Assembly (NCBI GenBank): GCA_001466705.2
Contig: LATX02000209.1
Coordinates: forward strand, 310,001 to 374,000
Direction: 5' to 3'
Source: Moniliophthora roreri
Lineage: Eukaryota; Basidiomycota; Agaricomycetes; Agaricales; Marasmiaceae
Length of the DNA stretch: 64,000 bases
This document shows positions 1 through 11,919 of the stretch, in pieces. The translations under genes were made by a program, and so were the position numbers. The first letter of the stretch is position 1. Every line of letters begins with the position of its first letter. Under the pieces are notes generated by a model. It did no database searches, was not told the DNA's origin, and saw only the letters and a program-made list of their open reading frames with translations.

Positions 1-1477
1 TACTAGCTGTGCTTGATGAGGCATCTTTTGGAAATGAGCTACGATTTTCACCATAAAGTTGGGCTCAGATCGGCTGTACTAGGGCGGATTCAGTCCGCAT
101 ACGCCAACCGTTCTCTGTTGAAGGCTAGTCGACAGAGTCATATGAAAGCACTTACTGGGGTTGATGGTCATTCATCGACATCGTCGATCGGACAGAACTC
201 TTTGAAAAGTGCGCTAGATACGGTGCTTTGGAGTACATGAGTAGGGTCCTGAGATAGTCACGCATGGCCGCTTTGACTGATTTTCTTCGCAGGCTGGATA
301 CAATGAAAAGCGTCTTGCAAACCGACGGAGGAATTGATTTCGCACGCTCGCGCCTTTTGCTTTCAACCTTCTTGTTCCTTTTTGCCCAGGTCCTTATGAT
401 TGGCCTAAGTGTGAAATAACACTTGGTAAGCTTTTTTTTTTACGATATGATATATCATATTGACGCTATTTACAGGCCGTAAGACGTTAGTTACGACCCA
501 CCTGCACCGCTCGGATTTTTGAAGGTTTACCCTGAATCGTCTAGCCCTATCAACACTGCTGTCCTCTCCGGGGCCCGCCAACCCGCATCTTCCACGGAAA
601 TACGAAGGCACGTAACGTCCTTGATGTTCAAATCACACATGTGTATTGACTCCCGGTGATAGAAGAAGACTGTTTTTTTCCGGACCACCATTGTCAGGGA
701 GAACGCTTGGAAGCAATGACTTCTTCGGTCATTCTTTGTGATCTGAACCTACTGAAACTCGGCCATCCCCCAATCTTATGGTCCTAGACATCTGCTTGAT
801 GGTGATGAATCGTGGTGCCCGTAAACCGCTGGCCGTCTACATAGTGCGTCAACTTTTGTTTTCGATGCATCATCTCTGGATTGATCAAGCTCGCTATAGA
901 CTCCATACTCATGACTATATTGTACCCTTATGGGCACTTTAAGCGTTGTGGTTCATATAGGACCTAAAGTCATGACGGTCACTGGTCCCGATGACGTTGA
1001 TGGAATTCTTGGAGTAGATGCAAGTCCGAAAACCAAGCAATCTGACCAAAAATTGAGGTTTTGCACAGTCTCACAGGCAGGGTAGCGGGTCGTCGAAACC
1101 AAGATATGTTTCTTTGGTCGCAGGTCACCTTGTTCAAAGTGCTCGCAAAGGTACAGTGCCTGAAGATCTTTTGTCCTTGACGTTGCAGTGCCTAGAAGAG
1201 TCCCGCGAATACTTCGTCATACGTCACATATTTCAATGCTCAGGAAAGGTCCGAACGATTAAGCTTTTCTTCTTTCGTTGGATGTATTGGGGGCAACGAC
1301 CTCGTGAGGAGATCCAGATATTCTGATTGGAGCATCAAGACTATGAATTACGGGTCCCGCAATCTGATATCGAAGTGATGTGGTATTGAAAGACGTAGAC
1401 GACGACGGCTGGCAAGGCATGAGGTATTTGCGCTTCCTTGTGCTATATTTTGTCGTCCAAACAATATGACTGAACCA
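1..1477. other. Window start: no recognisable gene
   Basis: No gene is supported here. Bases 91-140 resemble bases 3241-3291, both reading roughly as A-Y-A-(N/H)-S-L-x-K-A-S, so two worn copies of one unrecognised coding fragment flank the dioxygenase gene. The short open frames are not backed by splice signals or family resemblance. Confidence 0.4.
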
Positions 1478-1488
1478 TATAAAAAGGA
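1478..1488 (+). promoter_or_regulatory. TATA-like box of the intradiol dioxygenase gene
   Basis: The motif CATATAAAAAG lies about 30-40 bases upstream of the ATG at 1517. Spacing and sequence suit a short-leader fungal promoter. Inferred from sequence only. Confidence 0.5.
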
Positions 1489-1516
1489 CTTTTATTACCT
1501 GCAAGGCTCCATAACC

Positions 1517-2892
1517 ATGATCTTCTCACCCTTCGTCAGTTTCTTTGCTCTCACTTCTCTTGTAATTGGTGAGCATGATCATATAAACTTTGGCGATGCT
1601 CCAAACTCATTCAATGCCTCTGTAGCTCACCCCGGCGAGGTGCATCGCCGTTTGAGCGACACTGAACTTGCCCGTAGGACAGCTTCGGCCTCTGCTCGTC
1701 ACTTGGCAGCACGAAATTGCGCCCCTGAAATCGCCACATTTAACGCCAAGCGTAAGACTAAAAGAGCTCTTGCAGAGGGACAGCCTGAGGGGGCGACGAC
1801 TACCACTAGCGCCGAAGGACCTCATTACACAGAGCTCCAGAAGTAAGGACCTGCTCAAACTTTATGCAGTACTTTTCGCTGATGAACACACTATACCCTT
1901 TAGTAATACCTGCGTCCTCACGCCAGAGTCGTTAGAAGGGCCATATTACATTAACAATGAGATGGTACGAGGGAACTTGATTGAAGATCAACCGTATGTC
2001 ATCGTCAATGATCGCTATAACGATCTGAATCCGTCACTCCAGAGGCGTCCCGATCACATTGGATATTGGTGTCGTTGATATCCACACTTGTGAGCCGCTC
2101 AGCGATGTGTTCGTCGAATTATGGGCCTGTACGTGTGCCATAGCAACTATCTCGTTCCCCTTTTGATGGAATGCATGATCATGCCAGGTAATGCAACCGG
2201 CGTATATGGCGGCTATCCTGCTGCACTGGACGGCCCGTCTGGAGCTCTTCCCAGTGGCTCACTAGAAGCTCGCCAGGGCCCCGGAGGAGGCACGATTCCC
2301 CTCCAACGAAACGAAACGTTCCTCCGAGGAGGATTGCCTACTGATTCCAACGGTATCGTCGAGATCACCACTCTGTATCCTGGATACTACCAGGGACGTA
2401 CTATCCATATTCATACTATGTTCCATATTGGATACGAGACTGCTCCCAATGGGTATGTCCCTTTCCTGGGTCTCTGTGACAAGATAAACTAACTTCTAAG
2501 TTCATTCAGGACTCTCATCTCTCACTCCGGCAACTTAGTACACATTGGTCAACTGTACTTTGACGATGCTTTCAATGACCAAATTTTGGCTTTGGAACCA
2601 TACACTGCGAACCCAAATACCCGCACACTCAACCAAGACGACATATACCTTCAGGAACAGCTTGAAGATGATAACAATGCCTTCATTGCTGTCGAACTCC
2701 TCGGAGAGACTCTCGCGGATGGTATTTTGGGATATATCAGTAAGCCTCTGTTAACCTCGCTCTCAAACTATTGACTTACAGTGACACTTCTACTTAGCTG
2801 TTGGCATTGATTCCACAGCTTCATATGGGATCTCAAATACCAACTATTTGAATTCGACTGGTACTCAGGGCGAAGACTTCGTGATGCTGTAA
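1517..2892 (+). CDS. Secreted intradiol ring-cleavage dioxygenase
   Basis: Probable exons 1517-1842, 1904-1993, 2043-2128, 2188-2452, 2510-2739 and 2798-2892 give 363 residues. The family uses non-haem Fe(III) to split catechol-type rings between the hydroxyls; secreted fungal members act on lignin-derived aromatics. Seen: a hydrophobic signal peptide (MIFSPFVSFFALTSLVIG), the HPGE segment after it, CVLTPESLEGPYY, EDQPGVPITLDIGVVD, VELWACNATGVYGGY, and near residues 230-245 PGYYQGRTIHIH, whose Tyr and two His match iron ligands of the family. Introns 2-5 are firmly placed because the conserved text joins only that way, for example Q-P|G-V-P and A-C|N-A-T. Intron 1 is less certain: it leaves a shorter linker than usual before CVLTPE. 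No frameshift is needed. It sits alone, upstream of a same-strand aldo/keto reductase. Confidence 0.88.
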
Positions 2893-3989
2893 ACTTTCGG
2901 ACATGTTTTAGTAGTTGAAATTCTCTGTGTATATATATATATCATGTTTTGATTTTCAATTTTGTAATGTAATTTGGGCTTTGAAGGGAGGCCAAGAACC
3001 TTTTTTTTTTTTTTCTTTTCAGAAGTTTTGGGATACTGCATCGTTGTTCAACACCGCTTTTCAGCACTTACTCTTGACCTCCATCATCATTCAGCAGAAT
3101 CCCTGGCAGTGTATCCTCAGTCTGGGTCGGTATTACTGAGATGAGAGAGGGCAACAGTTTGTCCCGTGAACGCGAGAAAGTGTCCAAAACCGCCTGATTT
3201 CGACTTGCATGCAAGACTCAAAGATGTCTTCCGTACATCAGAGACCGCATACGCCCACTCTCTTTCGAAGGCTAGCCTCCCTCTCGACAGCCATCACAAA
3301 TTCGTTATAGCCGAATTGATAAACCTCATCGAACTTCCTGCACATTCAAATGCATACGAACTTGAAAATGTTCCTAGGTTTCCAGAACCGTCTTTTCATC
3401 ACACCGGACATTCTACCTTGAGAGGCCATCGTACTAGCGAGTAACAGGTTACGTCCTAGTCACAGACCAGGTACTACGCAGGGCATGTGTTCATTCGGAG
3501 AACAGAGATGAGCGAGCGACAGCGACGTCTTGGAGACCCGAGTGCCCACGCTGTCAGCCGAAGCGCCCTTGCCCTTGTAAATCTTCCACCAATGATGCAT
3601 GATGGCCCTTGACCCAATGTCGCCATTACTGTAGTAATTCTTCAAAGTGAGTCACCAACATCGAATCATGGAGATTTATAATTCCCCCTTACTCTTTTGT
3701 TTTACCGTGACTCAATGATTGGCTTGATAGAGATCATTTCACTGTCATCGAGTGGTCAGCAGACGGTGGCTCCGAGTCGCAATCTGCCTGCAAGGACGAC
3801 GCGATCTTCTTGCTATCCACGCTCGTAATCTCGCTCACCTCAACAGGCTCTGTCAACGATATTAATCATCTATAGAATCAAGTACTCCTCGCGGCTTTTT
3901 ACGGCTGAAATGTTTGTGCTTGGTCAGCCCAATTGCGGACCCAATAGTAAGTAGCTTGCTCAGCATTCAAAACGCGATGTCTGGAATCG
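2893..3989. other. Intergenic stretch with one unrecognised open frame
   Basis: Bases 3166-3444 hold a 92-codon open frame on the plus strand, ending LRGHRTSE. It has no clear start context or introns and no family I recognise, but its middle (3241-3291) resembles 91-140, so it is probably a worn repeat-derived fragment. A dT-rich tract lies at 3001-3014. The rest looks like ordinary non-coding DNA. Confidence 0.3.
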
Positions 3990-3998
3990 TATAAAAAG
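3990..3998 (+). promoter_or_regulatory. TATA box of aldo/keto reductase 1
   Basis: TATAAAAAG lies about 60 bases upstream of the ATG at 4051 and is followed by a CT-rich stretch, a common core-promoter layout in basidiomycetes. Confidence 0.6.
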
Positions 3999-4050
3999 AC
4001 CCCCTCTTCTCCCCCTCTTCTCTCCAGGTTCACTTCATTAACCAATCAAG

Positions 4051-5507
4051 ATGTCAGCATTCGCACCAGCACCCCCACCACCCACCAAACTCGGCATCTA
4101 CCGCGTTCTTTCTCCTCGTGCCGGTGTTCATCTTTCACCTCTAGTTCTCGGAGCTGGAAGTATCGGCGACAAATGGAATGAATGGGTGGGCTATATGGAC
4201 AAGGAAGCCAGTTTCAAGTTGTTGGATGCGTATTATGATATGGGGGGTAATTTTATTGATACTGCCAATGCCTAGTACGCGCTCCAACGTCCCCGATTAT
4301 TAAACAGACGAGCGTTGACAAATCTTCACAGTCAAGAGGAATCCTCTGAAGAGTTTATCGGGGAGTGGGCAGAACAGAGAGGTATTCGAGATCAGCTATT
4401 CATCGCTACCAAGGTACGCCATACGCCAGCCCACACATGTACACTTCTCATATATTTTTGATCTGTTACGCAGTATACCTCCCTATACAAAGCCACTGAC
4501 CCCAAAATTACTCAAAAAGTCAACTATTTTGGTAACAACACCAAAAGTCTCCATCTCAGCGTCGAAGCTAGTTTGAAAAAGCTTCGTACATCCTACATCG
4601 ACCTTTTGTACGTACACTGGTGGGACTGGGATACATCGATCGAAGAGGTGATGGATGCATTGCATACTTTGGTTTTGGCTCGTAAAGTTCTCTACTTGGT
4701 ATGTCGTGTCCCCGTACCCAATTCTCGAAGAATATTGTGACTGACTCGTACTTGTCACTTGAAAGGGTGTCTCAGATGTACCAGCATGGATCGTCTCCCA
4801 AGCCAATTATTACGCCAAAGCATACGGTAAAACCCCATTTGTCGTTTATCAAGGTAAATGGAGTGTTCTAGACCGTTCTTTCGAACGGGATATCATCCCT
4901 ATGGCACGTTCTCTCGGTTTGGCATTGGCTCCTTGGGGCGTCCTTGGTTCTGGGAAACTCCGAACGGATGCAGAGGAACAGCAAAGACTTGAGAGCGGGG
5001 AACAAGGGAGAAAGGTGACTGGAAAGGATTGGAAGAGAGATGAAAATGAAGTCAAGATGAGTAGAGCGTTGGAGAAGGTGGCGAAGGAAGTTGGTGCGAA
5101 GAGTATTACTTCTGGTGAGGGCACACCACCTATTACTATCGGGTCAAGCTCACGATTCCACTATCCAAGTCGCGATCGCATACGTGATGCAAAAGACTAC
5201 ATACGTCTTTCCTATCATCGGAGGTAGAAAAGTCGAACAACTCAAGGCCAATATGGAAGCTCTGGATATATCTCTCTCGGATGAACAAATCAAGTACTTG
5301 GAGAGTCAGCTGCCATTCGATATTGGATTCCCGATGACTTTTGTACGTGTTCCATTTCTGCTTCTGGCTTTTTTTTTTTTTTTTCGGGCTCACAATGTGC
5401 TATAGGGCGACGGATCCGAGCCCAACTTTTTGATGAAATCTGTAGCCCATTTCCAAAGAGTACCTTATCCAAAGGCGTTGGGCCCACCACAGCTGCCATC
5501 GAACTAG
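4051..5507 (+). CDS. Aldo/keto reductase, aryl-alcohol dehydrogenase type (copy 1)
   Basis: Exons 4051-4274, 4332-4413, 4474-4698, 4766-5114, 5170-5342 and 5406-5507 give 384 residues. All introns are GT-AG, 55-67 bp. The family reduces aromatic aldehydes or oxidises aryl alcohols with NADP(H) in the cytosol; in wood-decay fungi it recycles veratryl- and anisyl-type alcohols. The catalytic tetrad is visible: D70 and Y75 in [10 protein letters not shown]102 in FIATK, H150 in LLYVHWWDW. The cofactor-binding end is present as [20 protein letters not shown]. The C-terminus is QLPSN. A paralogue lies at 7493-8955 on the other strand with the same six-exon plan, and a third, gutted copy lies near 10.4 kb. 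It is convergent with the low-complexity protein gene, whose stop is 163 bases away. Substrate is inferred from family only. Confidence 0.93.
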
Positions 5508-5670
5508 AAGACTAACGTGACGCGCTTATATTACAAAAGAAACCGCAACAACTCCATAGCTAGTAGTGTCTCGATATACATGTCATGTACTATTCGACAA
5601 CAAATAAAAAGAGAAAGAATGTAGAACTACGAAAAACGTTATCTAGCGAGATTGGCGCCAATGCCAATAT

Positions 5671-6612
5671 TTACGCCTCCACATCTTTTTCACGCTGTTC
5701 AGAGACAGGTGGTGCCCTGTGCTTTCTGAACGGATTGTGAGTAGCCTGGCGTGGGGTCGATTCAGGATGGGGTTGCTGCAGCGGAACCGGAACCGGAACA
5801 TGCTCTATATCGTTCCTCTGATCAAAGTTCGGTGCAAATGTCGGGTGACGACTCGAATAACCGCGCTGGGGTTGGGATTGGGGTTGGGATTGGGGTGGAT
5901 AAGGTTGAGGGGGATAGTTTTTTGGATTATTGTTCCAGTCGTCGTTCAGGTAGTCGTTTTCTAGCATACCAATCGGTAAGAACATAAATGGAAGAAACAG
6001 TATATGTACGTGCCATAATACGGGTTCCGCGACCTATTCCAGCCGCCATAAGCAGGATTCGGACCCTGCGACCCATAATCCCCTTGCGGGTATCCTATAC
6101 ATAACAATGAGCAATCCAAAAAATGAAAACAAAGCGACATTAGATGCGTACCCTGCGACCCATTCCGAATCCATGCATTGGGAATGAGAAAGTTGTCGTC
6201 TGGTGGGTCTACGGGTGAATCAATCAGAAACGATAAAGGAAAAGAGTAACGTGTACCACGTACCAGGATATGAGCCCCACCTAGTATCCCACTCGACAAA
6301 TTTGATAAAGTCTGATCCTGATTCCTGTGGCGGGGGCGGCGGAGGACGACTCTTCCAATCTTCACCGTTATCTTCATCTTCATCCTCGTCCGAGGAGAAA
6401 CCAAAGTCGTAACTCTCGATACTGCCTAAGATAAGCAAAGAAGAAATCAGTGATCTAACTTGGATAAAGTAGGTTGGACGCGACACACCAAAACTCCCAT
6501 TATTCGTCACGTTATAGTTCCCAAAATTCTCCGTAATGTAGTTGTTTTGAGATGGATTGTAAGAGCCGTCTTTGACACTAGTGATCTCGGGATTGCTGGT
6601 ATCGTTGGACAT
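5671..6612 (-). CDS. Low-complexity acidic and proline-rich protein, unrecognised
   Basis: Exons (minus strand) 6612-6489, 6425-6264, 6208-6152, 6094-6014 and 5960-5671 give 237 residues with all phases matching. I do not recognise a domain. Seen: an Asn/Ser-rich start (MSNDTSNPEITSVKDG), an acidic run SSDEDEDEDNGED, six consecutive prolines, G-Y-P/W-N-R segments, and a Pro/Gln-rich C-terminus. Such composition suggests a largely disordered protein. Intron 4 (6013-5961) begins GCACGT instead of GT; the paralogous intron at about 10.9 kb has GTACGT at the same place, so the GC donor is a derived T-to-C change. A decayed copy with three frameshifts lies at 10.6-11.5 kb, which supports this copy being the functional one. 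Confidence 0.72.
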
Positions 6613-6752
6613 GATGGGGGCAAGATGGGGGACGATGATAAGGCGGCTGTCTGGTGTCAGGGCTTATATAGCGCTGAGAGCGCCGGTGATGATTGTGTGG
6701 GTTGCCATGGGTGATTGGTCCAGAATAAAAGAAATGTGGATCCTGGAGAACA

Positions 6753-6915
6753 TTACTGCGCTTCCTGTAAATAATGACAAAAAGAAGACGCACGGATTCT
6801 ATCTCAAAAAGGAAATTATCTCTATTCATAGTCAAAAGAGAGGCTTCCTTTTTGGGAGTGCTGCGCGGCAAAAAGATTCACACGTTTATGTCATTATTTA
6901 CAGGAAGCGCAGTAA
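6753..6915. mobile_element. Small fold-back element (MITE-like) with perfect inverted repeats
   Basis: Arms at 6753-6779 and 6889-6915 are perfect reverse complements over 27 bases (ends TTACTGCGCTTCC and GGAAGCGCAGTAA), enclosing about 109 bases. The element sits just upstream of the low-complexity protein gene. The equivalent upstream regions of the copies near 11.6 and 18.6 kb lack it, so it arrived after the duplication. No clear target-site duplication is seen. Confidence 0.6.
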
Positions 6916-6940
6916 ACAGGTATTTGTGACAGGCGTTGAG

Positions 6941-6994
6941 GGGAGAGGGAGGTTACAGGGGAGAGGGAGGTTACAGGGAAGAGGGAGGTTACAG
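6941..6994. repeat. Three tandem 18-bp repeats
   Basis: Three consecutive copies of an 18-base unit of the form GGGAGAGGGAGGTTACAG, the third with one G-to-A change. The rest of 6995-7492 holds nothing recognisable. Confidence 0.75.
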
Positions 6995-7492
6995 GTCAAG
7001 CAGCCGCGACGCGTGATTCCAAGCGCCATCACCTTCTTGCCATCTACGCCGGGGGCTCAACATACTACGTCGACGTCTATTCCCCTTCGCAAGGCAGATA
7101 TATTCTTCCGTTCCCAGTCAAGAGCAACTTTCCCGCTGGCAGCTTGGCCTTTATGAGGTTGATTCTTCAAGGAACGTCTCCGACTCCGACTCTACAAATA
7201 CCTTATTGTCTGAAGCGACCTAGCAACCCTTTGGATGGCACAATTTATTATGCACTTGTCAATACTCGCGGGATAAGTTGTGCTTTTCATTAGCACTGCA
7301 GATTTCCTTTCTTTGACTCGACCTTTGGCCGCTACTCTTCGTCTGGGCCCGAGCTTGTTAACCTCAGTCACCGGTGCCGACTCTAGTTCATTGGGCTGTT
7401 ACCTCCTAGTGCATATCAAGAATCTTATTACCACAAAGTCCGATTACATCGTCTTCCTGGTTGTTATTACAGGTTTGGGAGAGACGTGCGCT

Positions 7493-8955
7493 CTAGTTTG
7501 ATGGCAAACCCAGGGCACCCAACGCCTTTGGATAAGGCATCTTCTGAAAGTTGGCAGCAGTCTTCATCAAGAAGAACGGCTCACTTCCATCACCCTGGAA
7601 GCCTCATGTGAGAAATCACAGAACACGCGAATAATCTCAATCACATACGATAGTATTCATTGGGAAGCCGAGATCAAACGGTAACTGACTCTCCAAAAAC
7701 TTGATCTGCTCATCAGAAAGGGTAATGTGCAAAGCTTCCAGGTTGGCTTTCAAATGTTCGACTTTTCTACCCCCGATGATGGGAAAGACATATGTGGTCT
7801 TTTGCATCACATATGCAATAGCAACTAGTGGCTCTTTAGCATCCAAAAACGGACGTGATAGGTGAAAAAGAAAAGGCTCTTGACTCACCAGAAGTGATAC
7901 TCTTCGCACCAACCTCCTTAGCCACCTTCTCCAGTGCTCGGCTCATCTTGACTTCATTTTCAGTCCTCTTCCAGTCTGCTCCTAGGGTCGATCTCCCTTT
8001 CTCGCCACTTTCAAGCCGTCGCTGCTCCTCTGCATCCGTTCGAAGTTTACCACCAGCAAGGACCTCCCAAGGGGCCAGGGCCAAACCGAGGGAACGTGCC
8101 ATTGGGATAATGTCACGTTCAAAAGAGCGGTCCATGACACTCCATTTGCCTTGATAGACGACAAAAGGTGTTTTACCATACGCTTTCGCGTACAAGTTGG
8201 CTTGAGAGACGATCCATGCTGGCGTGTCCGAGATACCCTGATCAGAGGATGGTCAGCTCGACGTTACCGAATGAATTATTTTATCAACTTGCCAAGTAAA
8301 GGACTTTACGGTCAAGGACCAGGGTGTGCAATGCATCCATGACCTCTTCGACAGAGGTGTCCCAGTCCCACCAGTGAACGTAGAGAAGGTCAATGTAAGA
8401 TGTACGAAGCTTTTTTAAGCTAGCTTCGACACTGAGATATAAGCTTTTCGCGTTGTTGCCGACATAGTGAACCTTTTGGCCAACGTTTGGGTCCGTCTTC
8501 TTGTATAAAGAAGTATACTGCAAAAAGGCTTTTGTCAGAACCAAAGGCAGATACATGCGACTCCGAGTCGGAGATTCTGCATCTCACCTTGGTTGCGATA
8601 AACAGCTGATCTCGAATACCTCTCTTTTCCGCCCATTCTCCGATAAATTCTTCGGAAGATTCCTCTTGACTGTGTGAAATGTCAATTGTCGGCGTCGGTT
8701 CATCGGTCGCTTGAGTGCAATGAAAACGTACTAAGAGTTGGCAGTATCGATGAAATTACCTCCCATATCATAATACGCATCTAGCAACTTGAAACTGGCT
8801 TCCTTGTCCATAGAACCCATCCAATCGCCCCATTTGTTGCCGATACTCGCGGCTCCAAGAGCAAGAGGTGAGAGGTGGACCCCGGCGCGAGGTGAAAGAA
8901 CGCGGTACACGCCAATTTTGGTAGGTGGTGCTGGTGCTGGTACGAACGATGCCAT
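7493..8955 (-). CDS. Aldo/keto reductase, aryl-alcohol dehydrogenase type (copy 2)
   Basis: Exons (minus strand) 8955-8732, 8669-8588, 8517-8293, 8237-7889, 7824-7649 and 7594-7493 give 385 residues. Exon lengths 1-4 and 6 are identical to copy 1; exon 5 is one codon longer. The tetrad is kept: D70 and Y75 in [10 protein letters not shown]102, H150 in YVHWWDW. The cofactor segment is [20 protein letters not shown] and the end is GLPSN. Intron 3 (8292-8238) has the donor GCAAGT where copy 1 has GTATGT, so it is a GC-AG intron. A TATA-like TATAAAAG lies on the coding strand just upstream, about 8992-9000. The role is as for copy 1: NADPH-linked aryl aldehyde/alcohol conversion by family inference. 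Confidence 0.92.
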
Positions 8956-10380
8956 TCTGCGAAGTGAGTGTTAACCCCTCATCTTAGTCTGCTTTTATAA
9001 GAATGGCAAATGGTTAAAGCCGACCTGAACGAGACGAGTCTTGTATCCGCAATCAGAGCTGACGAGGCAAATAACCCAGCCGTGCATGTTGCGTGGACAT
9101 TGACGCTTCTTTGTGTGTGTGATAATCGCCATTGAGGTGAGCACGATTACGAGTACGGCGTTTTCGCCTGTCCCTTGGGAAGTGGTGAGTGAATGATTAT
9201 TGCTCGAGTGCTGACAATACCCGATGTATGTGGAAAAAGGGACTCTGATAATGCTCATTCGTTGGTCAAGAGTCCGGATTGCCCGAGAATACCGAGTTGG
9301 TACAGAGTGCCATCTGGGTTCACCGTGACTCGGGGAGGGATGCATCCGTCTCGGAAAAGCCGATCTTGACCAGTTTGGGTACAGACATACCAGGTTTCGT
9401 ATCAGCGTCATCTAGGTTACTTCTGAGCGACTGTTTGATTAGTTGTAAGGGGGGCTATGACGAACTTTATTGCATCAACTCGCAAAGATATCATGGTGGC
9501 GAGTGGTGGCGACCAAACCCTTTACCCAGTGCACTAATTCCCATCCTTTATTCGCACTGCTTCCTTCGTTTCCCTTTCTTCGTCCCTGGTCCATAGCCGC
9601 GTAGAAAAAACTTTGATGACACTTGTCATGGTTCGTAACATTCCTTTTATCTATCGTGAAAAAGACGAAAGTCGGAACTAGACTGAAGCATCTGACTAGG
9701 GGGTTTTGACGAACCAAGAATAAATCGCTGCCTGCTAGGACTCTGGAACGCCATGTCCATGAGGATACAGTGACATTGAAAGAAGGGTGTAGCGAAACAC
9801 GGTCCAAAGAAAGTACCCCATGCTTTAGAGCGTCAACGTTCCACCAAAATGACTCCAGTGGCTCGGAGACGATTCGACAAAGGCTTCATCGCAGAAGTCT
9901 ATGAATGTGCATGAACAAAGAAACGACATTTCGAAGCTAAAAATGGCTTCTTTTTTTTTCTAAAGACAACGGCGATTAGTTGACTTGTTGAAAAGTAAAG
10001 GAAGCGTCAGAAGGTCATATTCTTAACTGGAACCCACAAGAGCTAAGCCTAAATAGCCTATATGTCCTTCACGATCCTAAGCGTCGAATTTGGGCGTGAT
10101 GGAAGGTAGTCAACGAGCGTGAGATTCTAGGGTACAGCTTTCTCCGAACCGCTATCAATACCCGCCGTGTTATAAGGAACTGGGAACACTGGTAGGAAAA
10201 AAAAAACATATGTTCCTCCGTAAATGAAACTCACAAGTGAGTAAGTAGCAGTCAGGCAAGGACAAGGCCGGAGTCGTTGGATCCTCCTTCGTTCCAAAAT
10301 TTGCTGTCAACCTCATCATTAAACGAGCTCTGGATTCTGCGAAATGCTATGATTATATTCAATCCGTTGCAACTCATGGA
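8956..10380. other. Gene-poor interval upstream of aldo/keto reductase 2
   Basis: Apart from the presumed promoter of the reductase, about 1.4 kb shows no open frame with splice support and no recognisable repeat. A CA/TG-rich stretch lies around 9110-9125 and poly-A/T runs near 9950 and 10200. Confidence 0.4.
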
Positions 10381-10382
10381 CC

Positions 10383-10512
10383 ACGTTCTATGGGAGGTAA
10401 TTTTATTGATACTATTATAATGTCTAATGATAAGGCAATGACTCGGGATCGTGATGCCATATCGACAGTTGGGCCCACCACAGCTGCCATCAAACTAGAG
10501 GGCTAACGCGAC
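10383..10512 (+). pseudogene. Gutted third copy of the aldo/keto reductase
   Basis: A short piece matching the end of exon 1 (GGAGGTAATTTTATTGATAC) lies at about 10393-10415, and a piece matching the last exon and 3' flank of copy 1 (GGGCCCACCACAGCTGCC onward, ending CCATCAAACTAG) lies at about 10468-10530. The whole middle is missing. It keeps the same order and orientation relative to the low-complexity gene copy as at 4-6.6 kb, so the cassette was duplicated and then internally deleted. Confidence 0.65.
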
Positions 10513-10579
10513 GCGCTTATATTCCAACAAACCGGTACTACTTTACAACAAAAATGTAGAATCCAAAAACGCAGCGAGA

Positions 10580-11490
10580 TTAGCGCCCATGCCAGTATTG
10601 TCGATCCCCACCACACCTCCGCATCTTTTTCACGCTGTTCAAAGAGCGGTGGTACTCTGGGCTTTCCGAATGGATTGTGAGTAGCCTGGCGTGGGACCGT
10701 CGATCCAGGATGGGGTTGCTGCAGCGAACCGGAACCGGAACACGCTCCATATCGTTCCTCTGATCAAAGCACTGCGCAAATGCCGGGGGACGACTACGTT
10801 GAGGTTGGGGTGGATAAGGTTGAGGGGGATGGTCGTATGGAGGATTAATGTTCCAGTCCTCGTTCAGGTTTTCTGGATTACATGCCAATCGGTAAGAACA
10901 TAAATGAGATAAAACAGTTTTCGGTACGTACCATGATACGGGTTCTGCGACCCATATCAGGATTCGGAACCTGCGACCCATGACCGCCTGGCGGGTAACC
11001 TATGCGTAACAATGAGCAATCCAAAGGAGAAAAGGAAACGATAATAAAAACATACCTTGTGATCTATTCCGAATCCACGCATTGGGAATGAGAAAGTTGT
11101 CGTCTGGTGGGTGTACGGATGAACAATCAATCAGAAATAATAAAAAGGGTAACGTGTAACACGTACCAGGATACGGATCCCACCTAGTATCCCACTCTGA
11201 TTCTGATTCCTGTGGCGGAGGCGGCAAGCGGACGACTTTTCCAGTCTTCACCATCATCATCCTCGTCCGAGGAGAAACCAAGGTCGTAATTCTCGATACT
11301 GCCTCAGATAAGAAAAGAAAAAAAAAAATCAGCGATCCAACTTGGTAGAATAAAGTAGATTGGACGCGACACACCGAAACCCCCATTATTCGCCCACATT
11401 ATAATTCCCATAATTCTCCGTAGTGTACTGGTTGTAAGAGCCGTCTTTGACACTAGTGATCTCGGGATTGCTGGTACTACCGTTGGACAT
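10580..11490 (-). pseudogene. Decayed copy of the low-complexity acidic/proline-rich gene
   Basis: It starts with MSNGSTSNPEITSVKDG at 11490 and follows the exon order of the gene at 5671-6612. At least three single-base changes break the frame: an extra base near the end of exon 1 (around 11390), an extra base in the proline run of exon 2 (around 11225), and one missing base in the last exon (around 10730). Splice sites are still recognisable, for example GTACGT at the start of the fourth intron. Confidence 0.8.
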
Positions 11491-11499
11491 GGTGGGGTA

Positions 11500-11860
11500 G
11501 ACGATAAGGCGGCTCTGTGCTCTGTGTGGTGTCAGTGTTCAGAGCGCCGATGATGATGGTGGGTCGCCGTGGGTGATTTTTCGAGAATAAAAGAAATGTG
11601 GGATCCTGGAGCACTTTAGGAAAGTATGGTCGCTAGTGTCGAGCGAACGTCGAGGGGGAGGAGGAGGTCATGGTGGTGGTTATAGGTCAAGTAGCAACCG
11701 CGACGCGTGATTCAAGGGCGCCAGAGTCGAAAAGTTTGCCTTATGGCCCCATTAGGGGGGTTACTTTTGCCTTAGTACGCAAAAACACTAGATTGTTGTG
11801 ATCCAAGGAATGCGATGCGGTACATACATGCTGCAATCATGACACGAGGATTGAACAATC
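11500..11860. repeat. Duplicated upstream segment (pair with 18530-18815)
   Basis: The region upstream of the decayed low-complexity gene copy resembles 18530-18815, sharing blocks such as GGCGGCTCTGTG, AGAATAAAAGAA, GTCGAGCGAACG and ATCATGACACGAGGATT in order, and more weakly 6640-7020. The two copies are direct repeats flanking the membrane-protein gene pair. Confidence 0.65.
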
Positions 11861-11919
11861 TCAACCGAAACAGATCACCGCAAGCTTGGCTAATTGCACG
11901 ACCTCTACCATTCATACAT

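Noticed and set aside
2040..2130. Frameshift in the dioxygenase gene
   Set aside because: Two short introns (1994-2042 and 2129-2187) explain the frame changes and rebuild the conserved text exactly.
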